From CAZDSS01 sp964508185 (lineage in GTDB: Bacteria > Pseudomonadota > Alphaproteobacteria > Sphingomonadales > Govanellaceae), in contig CAZDSS010000108.1 in NCBI GenBank assembly GCA_964508185.1, positions 1 through 8,240 of the forward strand: a stretch of DNA of 8,240 nt. Reading direction: 5' to 3'. The notes beneath the pieces are model-generated. The model was not told the DNA's origin. It ran no database searches and was given only the letters and a program-made list of their open reading frames with translations. This document shows positions 1-6,326 of this stretch, piece after piece. Position numbers and translations under genes: made by a program. The number at the start of each line of letters is the position of its first letter. Positions within the stretch are counted from its first letter, which is position 1.

Positions 1-204
1 CTTGATGTCCGCGCCGGCGGCGAACGCCTTGGCCGAGCCGGTGATGATGGCGCAGCCGAGATCCGGATTGGCCTCATAGTCGTCGAGCGCCGCCGTCAGC
101 TCGTCCATCAGCTTGGCATTCAGCGCATTGAGCGCCTCGGGACGATTGAGGGTGATGATGAGCACCGGTCCCTCGACCGACACCAGGATGTTCTCGTAGG
201 ACAT
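1..204 (-). CDS. Enoyl-CoA hydratase (crotonase family), N-terminal part, cut by window edge
   Basis: This encodes the first 68 residues of a short-chain enoyl-CoA hydratase, which adds water across the 2,3-double bond of enoyl-CoA thioesters in cytoplasmic fatty-acid beta-oxidation. The opening beta-strand region and the segment ITLNRPEALNALN (residues 17-29) are typical of crotonases. The visible sequence ends at KAFAAGADIK (59-68), the conserved stretch that supplies the first backbone NH of the oxyanion hole and also occurs in mitochondrial ECHS1. The catalytic glutamates lie beyond the left edge, so the exact substrate class cannot be confirmed. The ATG at 204 has a good upstream purine tract (AAGGAAAGGGG on the minus strand). 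It is the third gene of a leftward group mutM, lipoprotein, hydratase, separated from the lipoprotein by 50 bases. An isomerase or another crotonase member is possible but less likely. Confidence 0.88.
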   Translation of the reverse strand, partial: MSYENILVSVEGPVLIITLNRPEALNALNAKLMDELTAALDDYEANPDLGCAIITGSAKAFAAGADIK

Positions 205-254
205 GAGGTTCCCCTTTCCTTGATTCTTGGGATCGTCATCGGCGCCCGCGCCGG

Positions 255-689
255 CTATTGGCGGGGCTCCAGAGAAAAGCGTACGACCAGCGTTTCATAG
301 ACCGTCTCGAGAATGATCTCCAGCCGTTCCGCGTCGCGGGCGAAGAGCAGACGCTCCACCGCCGCGCCGTCATCGGGCTCCGGTCCGGCATGGACTGCCG
401 CCGCCCGATCCGGGGGCACGGCCCGCCAGCCGAGCTGGGGAAGCGTCTCCCGGTAGAAGGCGCCGATCTCCTCCACGGGCCGTTTCCCGGTCGCCGCCGC
501 CTGCACGATGCGGCCTTCCGGCTTGTCGAAGACGAGGCGTTCCGCCTCCACCTCCACCAGCCCCGGCGCGAGCGGCACGTCGTTGAGGTCCGCGAGGAAC
601 GCGGACGCGTCTTCGGTCGAGGCGCAGGCCGCAAGCGGCGCGGCGAGCAGGGCAATCAGGAGCGATATCACCAGTCTTTGCGCCAACAT
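255..689 (-). CDS. Small predicted outer-membrane lipoprotein of unknown function
   Basis: This 144-residue protein has a clear lipoprotein signal peptide. A short start with Arg5 is followed by a hydrophobic core at about residues 6-20 and a lipobox ending LAAC, with the lipidated Cys at residue 22. Residue +2 is Ala rather than Asp, which by the usual sorting rule favours Lol transport to the outer membrane. The mature part (about 123 residues) has no transmembrane segment. It contains RLVFDKPEGRIVQA (51-64), FYRETLPQLGW (78-88) and a terminal VRFSL strand. From memory, this pattern belongs to small uncharacterised alphaproteobacterial secreted proteins, and I cannot assign a function. I chose the ATG at 689 because AAGGA lies 8 bases upstream and gives a signal peptide of normal length. 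A GTG at 719 overlapping the mutM stop (GTGA) would add ten residues but has no visible ribosome-binding site. The gene lies directly downstream of mutM. Confidence 0.75.
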   Translation of the reverse strand: MLAQRLVISLLIALLAAPLAACASTEDASAFLADLNDVPLAPGLVEVEAERLVFDKPEGRIVQAAATGKRPVEEIGAFYRETLPQLGWRAVPPDRAAAVHAGPEPDDGAAVERLLFARDAERLEIILETVYETLVVRFSLEPRQ

Positions 690-697
690 AGCGATTT

Positions 698-702
698 TCC
701 TT
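698..702 (-). promoter_or_regulatory. Ribosome-binding site deciding the lipoprotein start
   Basis: AAGGA on the minus strand lies 8 bases before the ATG at 689. The alternative GTG at 719, which overlaps the mutM stop, is preceded only by an A-rich tail of mutM without a purine-rich Shine-Dalgarno match. The site therefore lies between the two candidate starts and supports the inner one. Confidence 0.5.
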
Positions 703-715
703 GCCGCGCGAATCC

Positions 716-1552
716 TCACTTTTGGCAGTTCCCGCAGAAAAAGGTGGAGCGCCCCGCCTGCACGATCCGGGCGATGGTGCCGCCGCAGCCGGCGGCGCAG
801 GCCTGACCTTCACGGCCGTAGACCAGGAACTGATGCTGAAAATAGCCGAGGGCGCCGTCCGCCTGCACGTAATCCCGCAAGGTCGAGCCGCCCGCCCGTA
901 TGGCCGCTTCCAGCACCTCGCGGATTGCGGGCACCAGCCGCTCGGCGCGGCGGCCGGGGATGGTATGGGCCGAGCGGCGCGGCGAGATGCCGCTGCGGAA
1001 CAGGGCTTCGGATACATAGATGTTGCCGAGGCCTGCGACCACCTTCTGGTCGAGAAGCGCGGCCTTGATGGATGTGCGGCGGCCGCGGAGCGATTCCGAA
1101 AGAACGGCCGCCGAGAATTCGTTGCCCAGGGGCTCGGGCCCGAGGCCGCGGAACCAGCGCACCTTGTCGAGATCGCCGGTCGCCGCAAGCTCCATCAGGC
1201 CGAAGCGGCGCGGATCGTTGAACACCAGCCGGTCGCCGCCGTCGGTGTCGAACACCACGTGATCATGGGGCGCGAACCGGTCGGGCGCTCCCGCGGCGCC
1301 CTTCAGGATCACGAACTTCCCCGACATGCCGAGATGGATGATGAGGGTCGCGCCGTCGTCGAGATCGATCAGCAGGAACTTGGCCCGGCGGTTGACGGCG
1401 ACGACCTTCCGACCGGCAAGACGGCCGGCCATGTCCTCGGGCAGGGGAACCCTGAGATCGGGGCGGCGTTGCAGCACACGCACGAGCCGCCGCCCCAGAA
1501 GAACCGGCGCAATGCCGCGTCTTACGGTTTCCACTTCGGGGAGCTCGGGCAT
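716..1552 (-). CDS. mutM: Formamidopyrimidine-DNA glycosylase (Fpg/MutM)
   Basis: This bifunctional base-excision-repair enzyme removes 8-oxoguanine and formamidopyrimidines from DNA and cleaves the abasic site by beta,delta-elimination. The 278-residue protein is close to the usual length (E. coli 269). It begins MPELPEVETV, so after Met removal it has the catalytic N-terminal proline and the following glutamate. Lys58 (mature numbering 57) lies in the NRRAKF hairpin. HLGMSG (73-78) and DPRRFG (113-118) carry the residues that fill the gap left by the flipped base. GLGNIY (174-179) is the helix-two-turns-helix signature. The C-terminal zinc finger has Cys252, Cys256, Cys273 and Cys276 with GRSTFF before the third Cys. 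The first pair is C-x3-C rather than the E. coli C-x2-C. The gene is divergent from ubiE, and its TGA overlaps a possible GTG start of the downstream lipoprotein gene. Confidence 0.97.
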   Translation of the reverse strand: MPELPEVETVRRGIAPVLLGRRLVRVLQRRPDLRVPLPEDMAGRLAGRKVVAVNRRAKFLLIDLDDGATLIIHLGMSGKFVILKGAAGAPDRFAPHDHVVFDTDGGDRLVFNDPRRFGLMELAATGDLDKVRWFRGLGPEPLGNEFSAAVLSESLRGRRTSIKAALLDQKVVAGLGNIYVSEALFRSGISPRRSAHTIPGRRAERLVPAIREVLEAAIRAGGSTLRDYVQADGALGYFQHQFLVYGREGQACAAGCGGTIARIVQAGRSTFFCGNCQK

Positions 1553-1618
1553 GAACGTTGTGAACCTTGGAAGCTGGGCGGTAACTTCTGGCCCCTAGCG
1601 AACCCATCCCGCCTGCGC

Positions 1619-1624
1619 TATGGT
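1619..1624 (+). promoter_or_regulatory. Possible -10 element for the ubiE operon
   Basis: TATGGT lies in the 79-base divergent region between mutM and ubiE. The expected transcription start, about 7 bases downstream, falls at 1631-1632, which coincides with the A of the preferred ubiE ATG. No convincing -35 hexamer is seen 16-18 bases upstream (the best placed bases read TAGCGA), so the call rests on the -10 match and position only. Confidence 0.25.
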
Positions 1625-1631
1625 GCCGATC

Positions 1632-2450
1632 ATGCAGCATACCGAGAGTGAGCAAAGAGGCAAGCCGGAGAGCGATTCCGACATCGCGTCCTTCGGCTTT
1701 CGCACCGTCAGGGCGCCGGAAAAGGCCGGGCTCGTGCGCCAGGTCTTCAACAGCGTGGCCGAACGCTACGACATCATGAACGACGTCATGAGCGGCGGTC
1801 TCCACCGGCTGTGGAAGACGGCGCTCGTCGACCATCTGGCGCCGCGCCCGGGCATGCGGCTCATCGACGTCGCGGGCGGCACGGGCGACATCGCCTTCCG
1901 CATCTTCGACCGGGTGAAGGACCGCTGGCCCGACGGCGAGATCGAGATCACCGTCTGCGACATCAACGACCGCATGCTGTCGGTGGGCCGCGACCGCGCC
2001 ATCGATTCGAACCGCGGCCTCGCCCTTGAATCGGGCAAGGGCATCAGCTGGGTCTGCGGCGATGCGGAGCGCCTTCCCGTTCCGGACCAGTCGTTCGACG
2101 CCTATACGATCGCCTTCGGCATCCGCAACGTCACCCATCGCGACCGGGCGCTTGAAGAAGCCTATCGCGTGCTGCGACCGGGCGGACGGTTCCTGTGCCT
2201 TGAATTCTCGCGCGTCGAGGCGCCGCTTCTCGACCGCATCTATGACGCCTATTCCTTCAACGTCATCCCGCGCATGGGGCAGATGATCGCGGGCGACGCC
2301 GATTCCTACCGCTATCTTGTGGAAAGCATCCGCCGCTTCCCCGACGCCCGCAGCTTCGCGGGCGAGATCGCGGCGGCGGGCTTTGAGCGGGTGTCCCATC
2401 GCCTCATGACCGGCGGCGTCGTTGCGCTGCATTCCGGCTGGCGCATCTGA
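1632..2450 (+). CDS. ubiE: Ubiquinone biosynthesis C-methyltransferase UbiE
   Basis: This S-adenosylmethionine-dependent methyltransferase carries out the C-methylation that converts demethoxy-benzoquinol precursors during ubiquinone synthesis (and demethylmenaquinol to menaquinol where menaquinone is made). The 272-residue product contains the family entry FGFRTV, then QVFNSVAERYDIMNDVMS and the SAM-binding motif I LIDVAGGTGDIAF (residues 77-89). The conserved D-x-x-x-x-M of VCDINDRML, GDAERLPVPDQSFD (143-156), FGIRNV (162-167) and RVLRPGGRFLCLEFS (179-193) follow. E. coli UbiE is 251 residues; the extra length is a polar N-terminal extension. An in-frame ATG at 1620 would add four residues. 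The ATG at 1632 is preferred because the earlier one overlaps the possible -10 element. No Shine-Dalgarno sequence is visible before either. It is the first gene of the rightward block, with ubiB 16 bases downstream. Confidence 0.96.
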   Translation: MQHTESEQRGKPESDSDIASFGFRTVRAPEKAGLVRQVFNSVAERYDIMNDVMSGGLHRLWKTALVDHLAPRPGMRLIDVAGGTGDIAFRIFDRVKDRWPDGEIEITVCDINDRMLSVGRDRAIDSNRGLALESGKGISWVCGDAERLPVPDQSFDAYTIAFGIRNVTHRDRALEEAYRVLRPGGRFLCLEFSRVEAPLLDRIYDAYSFNVIPRMGQMIAGDADSYRYLVESIRRFPDARSFAGEIAAAGFERVSHRLMTGGVVALHSGWRI

Positions 2451-2466
2451 GGCTGTAGTACAGCGA

Positions 2467-4023
2467 ATGTTTTCCGCCCTCCGTCACTCGGTCCGGCTTG
2501 TCAAGGTGGGCCTCACCCTCGCGCGGCATGACGCGCTCTTTCCCCTCGAGATCATCGGCCGTCCGCCCTTCATCCTGCGGCTTGCACGCGGCATCGCCAA
2601 GCTGGGCCGCAAGCGCGACGACGGCCGCAGGCCCGGCGAGCGTCTCGCCGCCGCCCTCCAGGAGCTGGGCCCGAGCTTCATCAAGTTCGGCCAGGCGCTG
2701 GCGACCCGCGCCGACCTCGTGGGCGCAGGCATCGCCCGCGACCTCGGCGCCCTGCAGGACAAGCTGCCGCCCTTCCCCGGCGAGGAAGCGAAGCGCATCA
2801 TCGAGGCGGAGCTCGGCCGTCCCATCGCCGAGATCTTCCCGGTCTTCGATCCCGACGCCGTCGCCGCCGCCTCCATCGCCCAGGTCCATTTCGCCGAGAC
2901 CGCGGCGGGCGAGCGCGTCGCCGTCAAGATCCTGCGCCCCAATGTGGAGCAGGCCTTCGCCCGCGACCTTGAAAGCTTCCGCTGGCTCGCCCGGCAGATC
3001 GAGCGGCGGCAGCCGTCCCTGCGCCGCCTGCGCCCGACGGACGTGGTCGAAAACTTCGCCCGCACGGTGTCCCTCGAGATGGACCTGCGGTTCGAGGCGG
3101 CGGCGGCGTCCGAACTGCGGGAGAACCTCAAGGACAATCCCCATTTCGGCATTCCCGCCGTCCATTGGCCGCAGACCGCGCAAAGGGTGCTGACCCTCGA
3201 GCGCATCGACGGCCTGCCCCTCGGCGACCGCGCGGCGCTCGTTGCCGCGGGGCTCGACCTTTCCGCCATGGCGCGCCATGTGGTGCAGGGCTTTCTCGAA
3301 CAGGCCCTGTTCCACGGCTTCTTCCATGCGGATCTGCATCAGGGCAATCTCTTCGCCATGCCGGGAAGCCGGTTGGTGGCGGTGGATTTCGGGATCGTCG
3401 GGCGTTTGGACGAAGAGACCCGCCGCCATTTCGCCGAGATCCTCTACGGCTTCCTCCATCGCGACTACAGGGCGGTGGCCGAGGCCCATTTCCGCGCGGG
3501 CTACGTGCCCGCGAACCAGTCTCTCGAAGCCTTCGCCCAGGCGTTGCGCGCCATCGGCGAGCCCATCGCCGACCGCCCGACGCGGGAGATTTCCTTCGGC
3601 GCCCTCCTCGCCCAGCTTCTCCGCACCACCGAGCAGTTCTCCATGCAGACCCAGCCGCAGCTTCTGCTGCTGCAGAAGACCATGGTGATGGTGGAAGGGG
3701 TCGCATCGCACCTCGATCCCGGGATCAACATGTGGGAAGCGGCGCGCCCGGTGATCGAACGCTGGATCCGGGAAAATCTCGGCGCGCCGGCGCGGATTCG
3801 GGACGTCCTGCAGCGCACCGTCCTGCTCGCCGAACGCCTGCCGCGGATGATCGAGGATTATGACCTGCTCATCCAGGAAATCCGCACCCGCGGCCTGCCC
3901 CTGCAGGCGACGGCGGAGCGGCGCGACGGCCGCGACGCTGCCTGGCGCAATCCCGTGTTCCTCGCTCTCTGCGGCCTTGCCGGCGGCCTCATTGGCGGGC
4001 TTCTCGCCCTTGCGCTTTCGTGA
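2467..4023 (+). CDS. ubiB: UbiB, atypical ABC1/ADCK-family kinase-like protein for ubiquinone synthesis
   Basis: This 518-residue member of the UbiB/COQ8/AarF family is an atypical kinase-like ATPase that supports ubiquinone synthesis at the membrane. The KxGQ signature is KFGQ at residues 73-76. The alanine-rich loop AAAS (133-136) replaces the normal kinase glycine loop, and VAVK holds the ATP-binding Lys154. HADLHQGN (287-294) is the catalytic-loop equivalent and DFG (307-309) binds metal. A hydrophobic, glycine-rich C-terminal stretch (about 496-518) is the expected membrane anchor. E. coli UbiB is 546 residues, so length is normal. The start MFSALRH at 2467 matches family N-termini. An upstream in-frame ATG at 2422 would overlap ubiE by 29 bases and add an unrelated tail. 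GAGG at the ubiE stop is far (14 bases) from this start, so the ribosome-binding site is weak and coupling to ubiE is plausible. Confidence 0.96.
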   Translation: MFSALRHSVRLVKVGLTLARHDALFPLEIIGRPPFILRLARGIAKLGRKRDDGRRPGERLAAALQELGPSFIKFGQALATRADLVGAGIARDLGALQDKLPPFPGEEAKRIIEAELGRPIAEIFPVFDPDAVAAASIAQVHFAETAAGERVAVKILRPNVEQAFARDLESFRWLARQIERRQPSLRRLRPTDVVENFARTVSLEMDLRFEAAAASELRENLKDNPHFGIPAVHWPQTAQRVLTLERIDGLPLGDRAALVAAGLDLSAMARHVVQGFLEQALFHGFFHADLHQGNLFAMPGSRLVAVDFGIVGRLDEETRRHFAEILYGFLHRDYRAVAEAHFRAGYVPANQSLEAFAQALRAIGEPIADRPTREISFGALLAQLLRTTEQFSMQTQPQLLLLQKTMVMVEGVASHLDPGINMWEAARPVIERWIRENLGAPARIRDVLQRTVLLAERLPRMIEDYDLLIQEIRTRGLPLQATAERRDGRDAAWRNPVFLALCGLAGGLIGGLLALALS

Positions 4024-4068
4024 CGCCGCCCAATCTACAAGGTTGCGGTGGCAAATCTTCTTTCATCC

Positions 4069-4081
4069 GGCAGCGGCTGCC
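4069..4081. repeat. Short perfect palindrome upstream of coaBC
   Basis: GGCAGC and GCTGCC flank a single central G in the 93-base gap between ubiB and coaBC, 35 bases before the coaBC start. It could be a protein-binding dyad or a small hairpin. It has no T-run after it, so a classical terminator is unlikely. The rest of the gap (4024-4116) is less GC-rich than the genes, which would fit a promoter, but I see no confident -35/-10 pair. Confidence 0.3.
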
Positions 4082-4116
4082 ATTAACATCGCGATCACAC
4101 AACGATCCGGGAAAAC

Positions 4117-5340
4117 ATGTCTGAACGGCGCGTCCTGTTAATCATCGGCGGTGGCATCGCCGCCTACAAATGCCTTGAACTGATCCGGCGGCTCACTGAG
4201 CGCGGCATCGCCGTGCGCACGATCCTGACCAGAGGCGGCGAAGCCTTCGTGACGCCCCTCAGCGTCGCGAGCCTTTCGGGCGACAAGGTCTATACGGATC
4301 TCTTCTCCCTCACCGACGAATCCGAGATGGGCCATATCCGCCTGTCGCGGGAGGCCGATCTCGTCCTCGTCGCCCCGGCGACCGCGGATCTCATGGCCAA
4401 GATGGCCAACGGCCATGCGGACGATCTCGCGAGCACGGCTCTGCTTGCCACTGACAAGCCGGTAATGATCGCGCCGGCCATGAACACCCGCATGTGGATT
4501 CACCCCGCAACCCGGCGCAATCTCGCGCAGCTTCGCGCCGACGGCGTGCGGGTGATCGAGCCGGGGGCGGGCGCCCTGGCGTGCGGCGAGGTGGGCGCGG
4601 GCCGCATGGCGGAGGTGGAGACGATCCTTCAGGCCGTGATGGATTTCTACGCCCCCGGGAAGAAGCCGCTCGCCGGGCGGCACGCCCTGGTCACCGCCGG
4701 CCCCACCATCGAGGCCATCGACCCCGTGCGCTACATCGCCAACCGCTCGTCCGGCAAGCAGGGATACGCCATCGCCGGGGCGCTCGCGGCGCTCGGCGCG
4801 CGCACCACGCTGGTCTCCGGCCCGACGGCCCTGCCCTGCCCGGCCGGGGTCGACATCATCCGGGTCGAATCCGCGCGTGAGATGCTGGCGGCCTGCGAGG
4901 CGTCGCTGCCCGCTGACGTGGCCGTCTGTGTGGCCGCCGTGTCCGACTGGCGCGTCGCCCGGGATGCGGCGCAGAAGATCAAGAAGGACGGCGGCGCGCC
5001 GCCGAAGCTCGATCTCGTGGAAAATCCTGACATTCTTGCGAGCCTTTCCGCCCGCAATGAGAACCGCCCCGCCCTCGTGGTCGGCTTCGCCGCCGAGACC
5101 GAGAACGTGGTGGAACACGCCCGCGCCAAGCGGGCGCGCAAGGGCTGCGACTGGATCGTGGCCAACGACGTCTCCCTGACGAGCGGCATTTCGGGCGGCG
5201 TCATGGGCGGCAATGACAACCGCGTGTCGCTCGTCACCGCCGACGGAGTCGAGGACTGGCCCGTCGTTCCCAAAGCCGAGGTGGCGGAGCGCCTTGCCCG
5301 CCGCATCGCCCAACATTTCGAGGAAAACAAGACTGCATGA
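4117..5340 (+). CDS. coaBC: Bifunctional phosphopantothenoylcysteine decarboxylase / phosphopantothenate-cysteine ligase
   Basis: This makes coenzyme A precursors: the CoaB half joins 4'-phosphopantothenate to cysteine using CTP, and the FMN-dependent CoaC half decarboxylates the product to 4'-phosphopantetheine. The protein has 407 residues, close to E. coli Dfp (406). The N-terminal flavoprotein domain (about 1-180) has GGGIAAYK (11-18), active-site His73 in MGHIRLSR, APAMNTRMW (119-127) and Cys156 in ACGEVGAGRM, which are the catalytic positions. The ligase domain (about 187-400) opens with GRHALVTAGPTIE and contains RYIANRSSGKQG with Asn209, then AAVSDWR (273-279) and the KIKK lysine (about 287). 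Both active sites look intact. It uses cysteine, the product of cysK further along the block. Only a weak GGGA precedes the start. Its TGA overlaps the dut ATG by four bases. Confidence 0.97.
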   Translation: MSERRVLLIIGGGIAAYKCLELIRRLTERGIAVRTILTRGGEAFVTPLSVASLSGDKVYTDLFSLTDESEMGHIRLSREADLVLVAPATADLMAKMANGHADDLASTALLATDKPVMIAPAMNTRMWIHPATRRNLAQLRADGVRVIEPGAGALACGEVGAGRMAEVETILQAVMDFYAPGKKPLAGRHALVTAGPTIEAIDPVRYIANRSSGKQGYAIAGALAALGARTTLVSGPTALPCPAGVDIIRVESAREMLAACEASLPADVAVCVAAVSDWRVARDAAQKIKKDGGAPPKLDLVENPDILASLSARNENRPALVVGFAAETENVVEHARAKRARKGCDWIVANDVSLTSGISGGVMGGNDNRVSLVTADGVEDWPVVPKAEVAERLARRIAQHFEENKTA

Positions 5341-5816
5341 TGGATCTCGCACCCCGGAACGCCGACAGCGTCGGCGTCGCGTTGAAGCGCCTGTCCCACG
5401 GCGACGGCCTGCCCCTTCCCGCCTACGAGACGCCGCAATCGGCCGGCATGGACCTGTCGGCGGCCCTTGACGAGGGGGAGGAACTGGTGCTGGCGCCCGG
5501 CGCCCGCGCCCTCGTCCCCACGGGGATCGCGGTGGCGCTGCCCGCGGGATACGAGGCGCAGGTGCGGCCGCGCTCGGGCCTTGCCGCCAAGCACGGGGTC
5601 ACCGTGCTGAACGCCCCGGGGACCATCGATGCCGACTACCGGGGCGAGATCAAGGTGATCCTCATCAACCACAGCCCCGAGCCGTTCGTGATTACCCGCG
5701 GCATGCGCATCGCCCAGCTGGTGATCGCGCCGGTAACGCAAGCCCAATGGCGGATCGTCGAGGAGCTCGATGACACGAGCCGCGGCGCCGGCGGCTTCGG
5801 ATCCACCGGCATCTGA
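5337..5816 (+). CDS. dut: Deoxyuridine 5'-triphosphate nucleotidohydrolase (dUTPase)
   Basis: This trimeric dUTPase hydrolyses dUTP to dUMP and pyrophosphate, keeping uracil out of DNA and feeding thymidylate synthesis. The 159-residue protein has all five motifs in order: AGMDLSA (36-42), PRSGLA (78-83), GTIDADYRGE (95-104) with catalytic Asp98 and the base-stacking Tyr101, RGMRIAQLV (121-129), and the glycine-rich P-loop-like RGAGGFGSTG near the C-terminus (149-158). The start is ATGATG: the first ATG (5337) overlaps the coaBC stop as ATGA, and the second at 5340 would drop one residue. This coupling and the coaBC-dut order are common in Alphaproteobacteria and other Proteobacteria. E. coli Dut is 151 residues. 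Confidence 0.97.
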   Translation: MMDLAPRNADSVGVALKRLSHGDGLPLPAYETPQSAGMDLSAALDEGEELVLAPGARALVPTGIAVALPAGYEAQVRPRSGLAAKHGVTVLNAPGTIDADYRGEIKVILINHSPEPFVITRGMRIAQLVIAPVTQAQWRIVEELDDTSRGAGGFGSTGI

Positions 5817-5831
5817 GGGGGATCGAAGGCC

Positions 5832-6287
5832 ATGTTCAAGCTGTCGAAGAAGATGCTGTTCGCCCTCGAGGCGGTGGTGGACATTGCCTACAACGGCCGC
5901 GCCGAACCGGTGCAGTCCAAGCAGATCAACCGGCGCCAGGGCATTCCCCAGCGCTATCTCGAGCAGGTCATGCAGCAGCTGGTGCGCGCCGACATCCTGA
6001 AGGGCGTGCGCGGGCCCCGGGGCGGCTATGTTCTCGCCCGGGAGCGGCGGCGCATCACGGTGGGCGAGATCATCAGCGTGGTCAGCAGCCTCGAGAAGGG
6101 CGCCGACCTCACCGATTACGGCTCCGCCTCCGAGCTCGGGCGGATGGTGGTAAAGCCCTTGATAGACAACCTGAATAAGGAGATCATGGAAAAACTCGAC
6201 GCAATCACGATCCAGGATCTCTGTACCCGTGCCGATGAATGCGGCGTGAAGTCCAAGGCCGCGCGCGACCTGGATTTCACCATCTGA
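5832..6287 (+). CDS. Rrf2-family transcriptional regulator, CymR-like rather than IscR-like
   Basis: This 151-residue winged-helix regulator has the Rrf2 layout. An N-terminal helix MFKLSKKMLFALEAVVDIAY is followed by a helix-turn-helix with the recognition segment IPQRYLEQVMQQL (38-50), the wing GVRGPRGGYVLAR (58-70) and VGEIISVV (77-84). A long dimerisation helix and a C-terminal segment follow. The region where IscR and RirA carry three cluster-binding cysteines (about 90-108) has no cysteine. The only two are Cys131 and Cys137 (C-x5-C) near the C-terminus, so iron-sulfur sensing of the IscR type is not supported. Segments such as YLEQ, the TIQDL stretch and the aromatic-rich end resemble Bacillus CymR, the cysteine-metabolism repressor, as I remember it. 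It starts 15 bases after dut and lies 39 bases upstream of cysK, so local control of cysK is the simplest inference. Confidence 0.9.
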   Translation: MFKLSKKMLFALEAVVDIAYNGRAEPVQSKQINRRQGIPQRYLEQVMQQLVRADILKGVRGPRGGYVLARERRRITVGEIISVVSSLEKGADLTDYGSASELGRMVVKPLIDNLNKEIMEKLDAITIQDLCTRADECGVKSKAARDLDFTI

Positions 6288-6312
6288 TTGCCAACGTCAC
6301 CACTCCAGCAAC

Positions 6313-6317
6313 AAGGA
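6313..6317 (+). promoter_or_regulatory. Ribosome-binding site deciding the cysK start
   Basis: AAGGA stands 9 bases before the ATG at 6327. The open frame extends back to a TTG at 6288, directly after the regulator's stop, but that start has no comparable site and would add 13 residues unlike CysK N-termini. Confidence 0.6.
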
Positions 6318-6326
6318 AAAACCCGA

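Noticed and set aside
240..253. Small CGGCGC/GCGCCG inverted repeat after the lipoprotein stop
   Set aside because: The stem is six bases with a two-base centre and no T-run, which is easily expected by chance in such GC-rich DNA.
1263..2432. Long minus-strand open frame opposite ubiE and the start of mutM (389 codons)
   Set aside because: It is a shadow of ubiE and mutM in GC-rich DNA. The translation is rich in Arg, Ala, His and Gly with no recognisable motif, while the opposite strands carry clear families.
2422..2466. Upstream ATG for ubiB overlapping the ubiE end
   Set aside because: The extra 15 residues do not resemble UbiB N-termini, whereas the inner start MFSALRH does.
2404..3711. 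Long minus-strand open frame opposite ubiB (435 codons)
   Set aside because: It overlaps the fully motif-supported ubiB and has low-complexity composition. It is a GC-bias artefact.
4138..5352. Long minus-strand open frame covering almost all of coaBC (404 codons)
   Set aside because: It is an antisense shadow; coaBC has all catalytic residues on the plus strand and the antisense product has no motif.
5832..6287. Naming the Rrf2 protein iscR or rirA
   Set aside because: The three-cysteine cluster motif is absent from the expected region and there are no isc or suf genes nearby.
6288..6326. TTG start for cysK directly after the regulator stop
   Set aside because: There is no ribosome-binding site and the extension is unlike CysK; the ATG at 6327 has AAGGA at 9 bases.
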